Of a stretch of 64,000 nucleotides of DNA, positions 54,984 to 62,789 are shown in pieces. The position numbers and the translations under genes were made by a program. The DNA lies in assembly GCF_036864975.1 (NCBI RefSeq), contig NZ_CP104311.1, forward strand, positions 1,094,001 through 1,158,000. The letters are read 5' to 3'. Position 1 is the stretch's first letter, and each line of letters starts with the position of its first letter. The notes under the pieces were generated by a model. It was given only the letters and a program-made list of their open reading frames with translations. It made no database searches and was not told where the DNA came from. The stretch is from Methylococcus capsulatus (lineage in GTDB: Bacteria > Pseudomonadota > Gammaproteobacteria > Methylococcales > Methylococcaceae).

Positions 54984-55402
54984 GCTATCTCATCGACACC
55001 AATGCGCTTTCCGAACTGAAAAAACGACAACCTCACCCGGCGGTGGTGGGCTGGTTCACCGAACGGCCGGCCCCATCGCTCTACCTTTCCGTACTCACGC
55101 TGGGAGAATTGCGCAAGGGGATCGAAGCGATCGCGGAAGGCACGCGTAAGACGGCCTTTCTTGACTGGCTCGAAAACGACCTGCCGCAGTATTTCGCGGG
55201 ACGCATTTTGCCGATCGATGCGCGCACCGCCGACCGTTGGGGGCGGCTCTGCGCCATGGCCGCGCGTCCACTACCCGCCATCGACAGCCTGCTCGCCGCT
55301 ACCGCCCTGGAACATGGCTTGACCCTGGTGACCCGCAATCTGGACGATTTCGATCTGCCCGGGATTCGCGTCATCAATCCTTGGAAGGAAAACCAGCCGT
55401 GA
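54980..55402 (+). CDS. VapC/FitB-type PIN-domain toxin
   Basis: 140 residues from a TTG start that overlaps the antitoxin stop. PIN-domain acidic residues are in YLIDTNALSELKK (Asp), LTLGELRKGIEAI (Glu), LPAIDSLLAATALEHGL (Asp) and VTRNLDDFDLPGI (Asp), as in FitB-like VapC ribonucleases. It would cleave RNA when the antitoxin is lost. Its stop overlaps the pglXI start (GTGA), so toxin and methyltransferase are translationally coupled. Confidence 0.9.
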   Translation: MSYLIDTNALSELKKRQPHPAVVGWFTERPAPSLYLSVLTLGELRKGIEAIAEGTRKTAFLDWLENDLPQYFAGRILPIDARTADRWGRLCAMAARPLPAIDSLLAATALEHGLTLVTRNLDDFDLPGIRVINPWKENQP

Positions 55403-58178
55403 ACGACATCTTCCAGGAACAACCTCGAACCGCCTCGGGCCCCGTCGAGTGTTTGGGGCAGGTTTTTCCAAGCGACAAGGCGCGTCGCGAACATTACCTA
55501 AAACTGCTGGCCGATAAGCTGAAGGACCCAGAATTCCGCCAGCAGGAAGGCTTCCCGCAGGGGACGGATGAGGCGATCCTGGCCATGTCCGATCCGCCGT
55601 ACTACACGGCATGTCCGAATCCGTGGTTGGCAGAGTTCATCAAGCACTACGGCACGCCCTATGACCCAGCGGTGAAGTATTCGCGTGAGCCGCTGGCCAT
55701 CGACGTCTCGGTCGGCAAGACCGATCCGATCTACAAGGCGCATTCCTACCACACCAAGGTGCCGCACCTGGCCATCGTGCCGTCGATCCTGCATTACACC
55801 GAACCTGGAGATCTCGTGCTCGACGGCTTCGCGGGATCCGGCATGACCGGCGTGGCCGCAGCCTGGTGCGGCTGCGCGCCGGATGCTTACCGGCATGAAC
55901 TGGAGATCGAATGGAAGAAGCAAGGCAAGCCAGCGCCCAAGTGGGGCGCGCGTCGCGTCATCCTCAACGACCTGTCGCCGGCGGCCACCTTCATTGCCGC
56001 CAACTACAACCTGCCGTTCGACGTGGAGGCCTTCGCCCGCGCAGGCAAACAACTGCTCGATGAGGTCGAGCAGGAAATCGGCTGGATGTACGAAACCATG
56101 CACACCGATGGCAAGACCAAGGGCGGATCGAGTACACGGTGTGGAGCGAAGTCTTCACCTGTCCAGAGTGCGCTGGTGAGGTGAATTTTCTGGATGAAGC
56201 ACTGGACGAGGAAAGCAAGCGGGTCCGCGATGCTTTTCCGTGCCCACACTGTGGCGTGGAGTTGACGAAGAAGAAGCTTGAGCGGCTCTATGTTTCGAAG
56301 CTCGACCGCGCCACCGGAAAGACGCTTTCGACCCCGAAGCGCGAGCCGACGCTGATGTCCTATCGAATTGGCAGCTCCCGCTACGAGAAGAAGCCCGACG
56401 CCAATGATCTGGCCTTGCTAGCGAAGATTGACGCACAGTCATTGCCACCCGAAGTTCCCGTCGTTGAATTTCCCTATGCTGACATGTGGGAAGCGCCGCG
56501 TATGCGTGATAAGGGCATCACCCATACACACCACATGTTCCTGCCCCGCGCTGCGCAAGCCATGGGCAGGCTGTGGGAGAAGGCGCGCTCCCACCCCGAT
56601 GCGCGCCTCCGGGCGTTTCTGCTGTTCATGGTGGAGCAGGCGATTTGGGGTTTCTCAGTTCTAAATCGTTATCGTCTGCGAGCGTACTCACACGTCAATC
56701 AATATCTAACAGGCGTGTACTATGTGCCAGCACAATGTGCCGAGCCATCCCCGAATTACAACCTCGGAGGAAAGCTGGATCGGCTAGTCAAGGCCTTCCG
56801 CAACTTGAAACCCGGCGCTGGCGAAACGGCAGTGTCCACCGGCAGCGCGGCCCGGCTGCCGCTGCCCGACGACGCGGTGGATTACATCTTCACCGATCCG
56901 CCCTTCGGCGAGAACCTGTCCTATGCTGAGTTGAATTTCCTGGTCGAGGCGTGGCACGGCGTGATAACGCAAGCCAAGCTGGATGCCATCGTAGATCGCG
57001 CAAAGGAAAATCGAGCCGCTCAGAAGTCGGTGGACGACTACCGCAAGCTGATGGCTGATTGCTTCAAAGAATATTTCCGCGTTCTCAAGCCCGGCCGCTG
57101 GATGACCGTGGTGTTCTCAAACACGCAGGCTGCCGTGTGGAACAGCCTACAAACCGCCATGCAGGAGGCGGGCTTTGTCGTTGCCAATGTGTCAGCTCTC
57201 GATAAGCAGCAAGGTAGCTTCAAGGCTGTCACAACGGCGGTGGCCGTCAAGCAAGACCTGGTGATCTCGGCCTACAAGCCCAACGGCGGGCTGGAACAGC
57301 GCTTTGCCGAGCGCGGTGCGTGCGAGGCTTCGGCCTGGGATTTCGTGCAGACGCATCTCAAGAACCTTTCGGTGACCAAAGTCAAGAATGGCGCGCTGGA
57401 ATTCATCATCGAACGCGACCCGCGCATTCTTTTCGACCGCATGGTGGCCTGGTTCGTGCGGCACAATACACCGGTGCCCATGTCATCTCAGGAGTTCCAA
57501 TCTGGTCTTGCTCAACGCTTTGTCGAGCGCGACGGCATGATCTTCCTACCCGAGCAGGTGGCCGAATACGACAAGAAGCGCGCCCAGATGGCGCAGGCGC
57601 CGCAGATGGAGCTGTTCGTCTCCGACGAGCGCAGCGCCATCGATTGGCTGGCTGACTTCCTCAAGCGACGTCCTTCGACCTACCAGGAACTGCACCCCGA
57701 GTTCATCACCCAGCTCGGCGCCGGCTGGAAGAAGCACGAGAGCAAGCCCGAGTTGGCCGCGCTGCTGGAGGACAACTTCCTCAAGTACGACGGCACCGGC
57801 GACGTGCCCAGCCAGATCCACGCTTACCTTTCGTCGAACTTCAAAGAGCTGCGCGGTTTGGAGAAGAACGACCCGCGTCTGGTCGCCAAGGCCAAGGATC
57901 GCTGGTACGTGCCCGATCCGAACAAGGCGCAGGACCTGGAGAAGAAACGCGAGAAAGTGCTCAAGGAGTTCGATACCTACCTGGCCGCCACCGGGCGCCG
58001 GCTCAAGGAGTTCCGGCTGGAGGTGCTGCGCGCCGGCTTCAAGGCGGCCTGGGCTAGGCGCGACTACCAGACCATCATCAAGGTGGCCCAGAAGATCCCG
58101 GACGAGGCGCTGCAGGAAGACGAGAAGCTGCTGCTCTGGTATGACCAGGCGCTGACAAGAATGGAGAGCGGACTATGA
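55399..58178 (+). pseudogene. pglXI: BREX type 3 DNA methyltransferase PglXI, split by a one-base deletion
   Basis: Start GTG 55399 (overlaps toxin stop). The first part (261 codons, stop at 56182-56184) has DPPYYTACPNPWL, LDGFAGSGMTGVAAAW (SAM motif I) and LNDLSPAATFIAANYN. The second part lies in the -1 frame from about 56124 and continues without a break: RIEYTVWSEVFTCPECAGEV, a zinc ribbon with CPHCG, the catalytic TDPPFGENLSYAEL, MTVVFSNTQAAVWNSL, and a long C-terminal region. Joined length would be 926 residues, a DUF1156-type adenine methyltransferase. Adding one C in GGGCGGATC (to GGGCCGGATC, 56121-56129) restores the frame. Could be a sequencing error, an inactivating mutation or a phase-off state; there is no homopolymer and no -1 slippery heptamer. 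Confidence 0.85.
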
Positions 58179-59209
58179 GCAAGATCAACCACGTCAGGCT
58201 GGAAAATTTCACGGCCTTTGCCAAACTGGACCAAGCGCTATCGCCAGGGGTCAATGTCATTATTGGTGCCAACGGCACGGGCAAGACCCATTTGCTCAAG
58301 ATCCTCTATGCCGCGACAGCGATTACCACGGGTGAAGATCAGGAAAAGGGTTTCGCCCGCAAGCTGCTTGGCGTCTTCAATCCCTACCAGGCGCGCATGA
58401 CACGTCTAATACGACGACAGCGGGGCTTGCCCGCCGCCGAGATCACAGTCACGCGAGATGATGGCGCCAAGCTCAAGGCGGTCATCGACAACCAGAAAGC
58501 CGACGTGGAGGATGTGCGTGTCACGGGTGAAACGAAGTGGCGGGGAGCCGGATTGGAATCCGCCTACATTCCGGTCAAGGAAATGCTCGCACATGCTCCC
58601 GGTTTTCTCGCTACAGCCTCGAAACGGGAAATTGCCTTCGAGGAAGTCTATGTCGACATCATCAAGAAGGCCTTTCTTCCGACGCTAAAGGGCCCTATCG
58701 CTGCGAACCGCCAACGGCTGTTATCGACGATTCAAAAGGCCATGGAAGGCAAGGTGGTAGCCAAGGGCGAGCACTTTTTTCTAAAGAACAGCCAAGGCGA
58801 GTTGGAGTTCACCTTACTCGCCGAAGGTATGCGCAAGCTCGCGCTGGTTTGGCTATTGATCCAGAACGGCACGCTGCTGTCTGGCTCTGTTCTCTTCTGG
58901 GATGAGCCGGAAGCCAACCTGAACCCATCCCTCATGGGCGATGTCGTCGAAATCATCCTGGAACTGCATCGTCTTGGGGTTCAGGTCTTCCTGACCACGC
59001 ACAATTACGTGCTGCTCAAGGAGTTCGACTTGCGTCAGAAAAAGGGCGATGCCATCCGCTATATCTCCCTGTATCGCGACGCACAGAAGGCGGTCGTGGC
59101 TAACGCCAGCGACAGCTACACCGGTATCGACCCCAATGCGATCGCCGGGACATTCAGCGATCTCTACGACCGCGAACTGAAGCGCAGCCTTGGAGGGTTG
59201 GTCGAATGA
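58175..59209 (+). CDS. AAA/SMC-like ATPase embedded in the BREX operon
   Basis: 344 residues; the start overlaps the pglXI stop (ATGA). ABC/RecF-like layout: N-terminal strand KINHVRLENFTAFAKLDQ, Walker A GANGTGKTHLLKIL (31-44), signature-like LLAEGMRKLALV (214-225), Walker B VLFWDEPEANLNPSL (D243 E244) and an H-loop LTTHNYVLLKEF (His276). Between Walker A and the signature is a middle segment of about 170 residues without a long coiled coil. It resembles the AAA15/21-type ATPases of OLD- and PARIS-like defence pairs and is coupled to a nuclease-like gene. It is not one of the core BREX type 3 genes. Confidence 0.8.
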   Translation: MSKINHVRLENFTAFAKLDQALSPGVNVIIGANGTGKTHLLKILYAATAITTGEDQEKGFARKLLGVFNPYQARMTRLIRRQRGLPAAEITVTRDDGAKLKAVIDNQKADVEDVRVTGETKWRGAGLESAYIPVKEMLAHAPGFLATASKREIAFEEVYVDIIKKAFLPTLKGPIAANRQRLLSTIQKAMEGKVVAKGEHFFLKNSQGELEFTLLAEGMRKLALVWLLIQNGTLLSGSVLFWDEPEANLNPSLMGDVVEIILELHRLGVQVFLTTHNYVLLKEFDLRQKKGDAIRYISLYRDAQKAVVANASDSYTGIDPNAIAGTFSDLYDRELKRSLGGLVE

Positions 59210-59715
59210 CGATTCTGGCCGAGGGGGATTTGCAGATCGCCTTGCCGGCTAATGCAGTAGGGCGAAAGTTCGATGACGAGGCAAGCCACGGCCTGAGCCA
59301 CTGCATGAAAGCGGTGGATTTCATCGTGGAACTGGATGACCGGGTTCTGTTCATCGAGTTCAAGGACCCGGAACATCCTGCGGCGCAGCCCAAAGATCAG
59401 AAGAAGTTCCTGCAAAAGTTCCTTAGTGGAGCGCTGGATGCCGATCTGAAAACGAAGTACCGGGACTCTTTCCTGTACGAATGGGCATCAGGTCAAGCGA
59501 CGAAGCCCATTTACTACTTGGTGCTGATCGGCGCGAGCACTTTGTCCGATGCCGATTTGTTGGCCCGGACCGACGCACTGAAACGGCAGATTCCAACAAC
59601 CGGCCCGGACGACAAGCCGTGGGAAAGGTCGTTCGTGGCTGGTTGTGCTGTCATGAATATCAAGACGTGGAACAAGGCCTTGCCCCAGTATCCTGTCAGC
59701 CGACTCAGCACATGA
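59206..59715 (+). CDS. Small PD-(D/E)XK nuclease-like protein paired with the ATPase
   Basis: 169 residues; start overlaps the ATPase stop by 4 bases and stop overlaps the brxHII start by 4 bases. AVDFIVELDDRVLFIEFKDP places Asp38, then Glu51 and Lys53 (E-F-K) on adjacent strands, the core of a PD-(D/E)XK nuclease, with a Glu at 25 as possible first acid. The rest is helical (QKKFLQKFLSGALDADLK; LVLIGASTLSDADLLARTDA). Nuclease activity is inferred from the motif alone. With the ATPase it forms a two-gene effector-like module between pglXI and brxHII. Confidence 0.65.
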   Translation: MTILAEGDLQIALPANAVGRKFDDEASHGLSHCMKAVDFIVELDDRVLFIEFKDPEHPAAQPKDQKKFLQKFLSGALDADLKTKYRDSFLYEWASGQATKPIYYLVLIGASTLSDADLLARTDALKRQIPTTGPDDKPWERSFVAGCAVMNIKTWNKALPQYPVSRLST

Positions 59716-62700
59716 ATGCTTGGGACATCGGTGACTGGTGCTGGCACGCCCGACAGGCGTCACCCTGCCGGGTGATCGACCGAGAGGCACTGTGGGGCGA
59801 GGTCGTCTTCCGCGTCTGGCTACCGGCCAAGGATGCCGTGGTGCGCGCCCGCGCGCAGGATCTTGGCGCGCTGACCAGCGTGCGCCCGACCGTGGAGCAG
59901 ATTCTGCATACAGCAGCGGCGGCCAAGCTGCTGGAAGCGATGGAAGACAACCTGCTGCTGGCGCCGATGCAGACGAGCGTCAAGCCGCTGCCGCACCAGC
60001 TCTACGCGCTAAACCGAGCCATGAGCCAAAACCGCATCCGCTACCTGCTGGCGGATGAGGTGGGACTGGGCAAGACCATCGAGGCGGGCTTGATCCTGCG
60101 CGAGTTGAAGCTTCGCGGCATGGTACGTCGGGTGTTGGTGGTGGCGCCGAAAGGCCTGGTGCGCCAGTGGCAGATGGAGATGCGGCTGCACTTCGGCGAG
60201 CACTTCCGCTTCATCGAGCCATCTGAACTCACCGCCTTCCGTTCCTTTTCCTCCCCTCTCCCTCTGGGAGAGGGGCCGGGGGTGAGGGTGAACGACGAAA
60301 ACCTCTGGCGCATGCACGACCAGGTGATCTGCTCGCTGGATTCGGTGAAACCCATCGAGGGCCGGCGCGGCTGGAGCCTGGAGCAACTCGCCACTTACAA
60401 CCGCGAGCGCTTCGAGGACCTGATCTCGGCCGGTTGGGATCTGGTGATCATCGATGAGTCGCACCGTCTCGGCGGGAGTACCGAGCAGGTTGCCCGCTAC
60501 AAGCTGGGTGCCGCCCTGGCCGAGGCCGCGCCCTATCTGCTGCTGCTGTCCGCTACGCCGCACCAGGGAAAGACGGACCAGTTCCTGCGGCTGATGCAGT
60601 TGCTGGATCGCGAGGCGTTTCCGGACGAAAGCAGCATCAACCGTGACCGGGTACGCCCGTTCGTGATCCGCACCGAGAAGCGGGCCGCCATTGACGCGGA
60701 AGGCCAACCGTTATTCAAGCCCCGGTCCACCCGGCTCCAGGCCGTGGCGTGGCAGGACAGGCATGCCGCCCAGCAGCGGCTCTACGAGGCGGTGACGGAC
60801 TACGTGCGGCACGGTTACAACCAGGCGATGGCCGCCAAGCAGCGGCACATCGGCTTCCTGATGATCCTGATGCAGCGGCTGGTGACGTCCAGTACAGCCG
60901 CCATCCGCGCCACCCTGGAAAAACGCCTGGCCCTGCTGGATGCGCCTGCTGCGCAGGCGAACCTGCTGCCGGATCCATCCCTGAACCCGGCCCCTTCGGG
61001 GCCAGCCTGGCGGCTGTCCAAAATCGCTCCAAGCGATTTTGTCGAGGCGGTTGACCCGGATGAGTGGGCAGAGCTCGACGGCCAATCCCAGCTCGACATC
61101 GCCGTGCAGGCCAGCGGCTGGGAGCGGGAGAAGTCGGAAGTCGAGATGCTGTTGGAGCTGGCTCGCGAAACCGAGCGACAAGGAACGGATGCCAAGGCGG
61201 AAGCGCTGTTGGAGTTGATCTACAAACTCCAGCAGGAAGAGAACGACCCGCAGCTCAAGGTGCTGGTCTTCACCGAATTCGTGCCCACCCAGGCCATGCT
61301 GGCGGAGTTCCTGGAAAGACGGGGCTTTTCGGTGGCGCTGCTCAACGGCGGCATGGACCTGGATGCGCGCACCCGTGCGCAGCAGGCCTTTTGCGGACTC
61401 CATCCCCGGAGTCCGTCCCTTCGGGACCAGCCTGGCGGCTGTCCAAATTCGCTCCCGGCGAATTTGTCACGCGGTGCTCAAATACTGGTCTCCACCGACG
61501 CCGGCGGTGAGGGACTGAACCTCCAGTTCTGTCATGTCGTCGTCAACTTCGACATGCCGTGGAACCCGATGCGTTTGGAGCAGCGCATCGGCCGCGTGGA
61601 CCGCATCGGTCAGCCTCATGTCGTGCGCGCCATCAACTTCGTGCTGGAAGGCACGGTGGAGCACCGGGTGCGCGAGGTGCTGGAGGAAAAGCTCGCTGTC
61701 ATTGCCCAGGAGTTCGGCGTCGACAAGGCGGCCGATGTGATGGACTCGGTGGAGGTGGAGCCGATCTTCGACGAACTGTTCCTGCACGGGCTGCAAGATC
61801 CAGCATCGATCGACAAGGAATGCGATGCGGTCATCGACCAGATTCGGGAGAAGGTGGCAGCCAGCCGCAAAGGCATCGATCTGCTGAACGAAGAACACGC
61901 GCTGAAAGCCGATGATGCCCGCAAATGGCGGGATCATCCGGCGCAGTACTGGTTGGAGCGCGCGATCACCGCCGGGTTGCCTCTGCGTGGCGGCATGGCT
62001 GTCAGAGAAGGGGATGGTTGGCGAATTCGTTGGCCGGATGGGGTAGGGAGCGACGAATCGGCAGGATTGCCGATTTGCGCGCCGAAGGCGCCCCTTGGGG
62101 CGAGCGGCATGGATGTCGCGAGTGAATCTCCCCGTGTCTGCTTCGACGCGCGCACCGCCGAACAGAACCCTGAGATGGAGTGGATCACGCTGGAAGATCC
62201 ACGCGCCCGCGCAGTCATCAGCGAGCTGCCGCGCTGCGTGGCGGGCCAGCCGCTGCCGATTGCAGCGGTGACCGGCCTGCCCGATACGGTGCATGGCGTG
62301 TGGTCGCTGTGGGAGATCAGCATCAGCGCGTCCAATCTCTCCGAGAGCTTCAACCAGCGGCGATTCCTGCCCGTGTTTGTCACCGACGATGGCCGCGCCT
62401 TCGTGCCGACCGCCAAGCGGATATGGGATTTGCTGCTGACCGAGAACGTGACGCTCGCACCAAAGGTCGAGGTGGAGAACGCCTTGGCCTGCTTCGAAAC
62501 GTCGTTGGCTGCGGCCAAAGTGCAAGGGGAGAGGCTCTTCAGGGATCTGCTGGAGGAGCACCGCACCTGGCTCGCCGAAGAGCGCGAACGGGCGCGCTAC
62601 GCCTTCGAGGCGCGTTACCAGGCGATCGGCCGCATAGGCCTTCCCGCGGTCAGGGAGCACCGCCGCAAACGGCTCGAAGCTGAGTTTGATGCGCGTATGG

Positions 62701-62789
62701 CAGCGCTGGCGATTGCTGCAGCCTGCACGCCGGATCTCAACGCGGTGCTAATGCTTCGCATTGGTCACCCGGGAGGTGCGCCAGCATGA
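59712..62789 (+). CDS. brxHII: BREX type 3 SNF2-like helicase BrxHII
   Basis: 1025 residues from ATG 59712, which overlaps the preceding stop (the frame is open further upstream but inside the nuclease gene). RecA1: LADEVGLGKTIEAGLILREL (114-133), DESH box in VIIDESHRLGG (about 245), SATPHQGKTDQF. RecA2: LVFTEFVPTQAMLAEFL, ILVSTDAGGEGLNLQF, RLEQRIGRVDRIGQPH. It has four extra in-frame stretches that match DNA repeats: about 181-193 (SPLPLGEGPGVRV), 420-443, 562-585 and 780-801. Where the RecA2 one (copy C) sits is a loop just before ILVSTDAGGEG. Its stop overlaps the pglZ start (ATGA). Helicase function is inferred from family motifs. Confidence 0.88.
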   Translation: MNAWDIGDWCWHARQASPCRVIDREALWGEVVFRVWLPAKDAVVRARAQDLGALTSVRPTVEQILHTAAAAKLLEAMEDNLLLAPMQTSVKPLPHQLYALNRAMSQNRIRYLLADEVGLGKTIEAGLILRELKLRGMVRRVLVVAPKGLVRQWQMEMRLHFGEHFRFIEPSELTAFRSFSSPLPLGEGPGVRVNDENLWRMHDQVICSLDSVKPIEGRRGWSLEQLATYNRERFEDLISAGWDLVIIDESHRLGGSTEQVARYKLGAALAEAAPYLLLLSATPHQGKTDQFLRLMQLLDREAFPDESSINRDRVRPFVIRTEKRAAIDAEGQPLFKPRSTRLQAVAWQDRHAAQQRLYEAVTDYVRHGYNQAMAAKQRHIGFLMILMQRLVTSSTAAIRATLEKRLALLDAPAAQANLLPDPSLNPAPSGPAWRLSKIAPSDFVEAVDPDEWAELDGQSQLDIAVQASGWEREKSEVEMLLELARETERQGTDAKAEALLELIYKLQQEENDPQLKVLVFTEFVPTQAMLAEFLERRGFSVALLNGGMDLDARTRAQQAFCGLHPRSPSLRDQPGGCPNSLPANLSRGAQILVSTDAGGEGLNLQFCHVVVNFDMPWNPMRLEQRIGRVDRIGQPHVVRAINFVLEGTVEHRVREVLEEKLAVIAQEFGVDKAADVMDSVEVEPIFDELFLHGLQDPASIDKECDAVIDQIREKVAASRKGIDLLNEEHALKADDARKWRDHPAQYWLERAITAGLPLRGGMAVREGDGWRIRWPDGVGSDESAGLPICAPKAPLGASGMDVASESPRVCFDARTAEQNPEMEWITLEDPRARAVISELPRCVAGQPLPIAAVTGLPDTVHGVWSLWEISISASNLSESFNQRRFLPVFVTDDGRAFVPTAKRIWDLLLTENVTLAPKVEVENALACFETSLAAAKVQGERLFRDLLEEHRTWLAEERERARYAFEARYQAIGRIGLPAVREHRRKRLEAEFDARMAALAIAAACTPDLNAVLMLRIGHPGGAPA
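60253..60290 (+). repeat. REP-like palindrome read in frame in brxHII
   Basis: CCCCTCTCCC (60253-60262) and GGGAGAGGGG (60266-60275) with a 3-base loop, then CCGGGGGTGAGGG. This CCCTCTCCC...GGGAGAGGG...GGTGAGGG form is a widespread intergenic palindrome in proteobacteria. Here it is translated as SPLPLGEGPGVRV within brxHII. Confidence 0.8.
60973..61043 (+). repeat. Two-hairpin palindromic repeat, copy B (in brxHII)
   Basis: Hairpin 1 GGCCCC-TTC-GGGGCC (about 60989-61003); then CCAGCCTGGCGGCTGTCC identical with copy C; hairpin 2 AAAATCGCT (61020-61028), CCA, AGCGATTTT (61032-61040). The altered hairpin 2 arms (AAAATCGCT against AAATTCGC) have changed together, keeping the pairing. Encodes about residues 420-443 of brxHII. 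Confidence 0.8.
61399..61468 (+). repeat. Two-hairpin palindromic repeat, copy C (in brxHII)
   Basis: CATCC start at 61401; hairpin 1 GTCCC-TTC-GGGAC (61415-61427); CCAGCCTGGCGGCTGTCC; hairpin 2 AAATTCGC (61445-61452), 5-base loop, GCGAATTT (61458-61465). It is read in a different frame from copies B and D, giving PNSLPANLS where they give xFAPGELV-like residues. Confidence 0.8.
62053..62115 (-). repeat. Two-hairpin palindromic repeat, copy E (in brxHII)
   Basis: Hairpin 2 AATCGGCA (62056-62063), GGAT, TGCCGATT (62068-62075), then hairpin 1 CGCCCC-TT-GGGGCG (62089-62102) and GCATGGATG. Same order as copy A, i.e. minus orientation. Stem sequence differs from the other copies but pairing is perfect, so the structure is conserved rather than the bases. 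Confidence 0.65.

Noticed and set aside
56110-56130. Programmed -1 frameshift in pglXI
   Set aside because: No X XXY YYZ slippery heptamer is present at the junction (AAGGGCGGATC); a simple one-base deletion explains the shift.
58175-59715. PARIS (AriA-AriB) defence pair
   Set aside because: The ATPase is of a similar class, but the partner has only 169 residues with a PD-(D/E)XK-like core rather than the larger TOPRIM-like DUF4435 protein.
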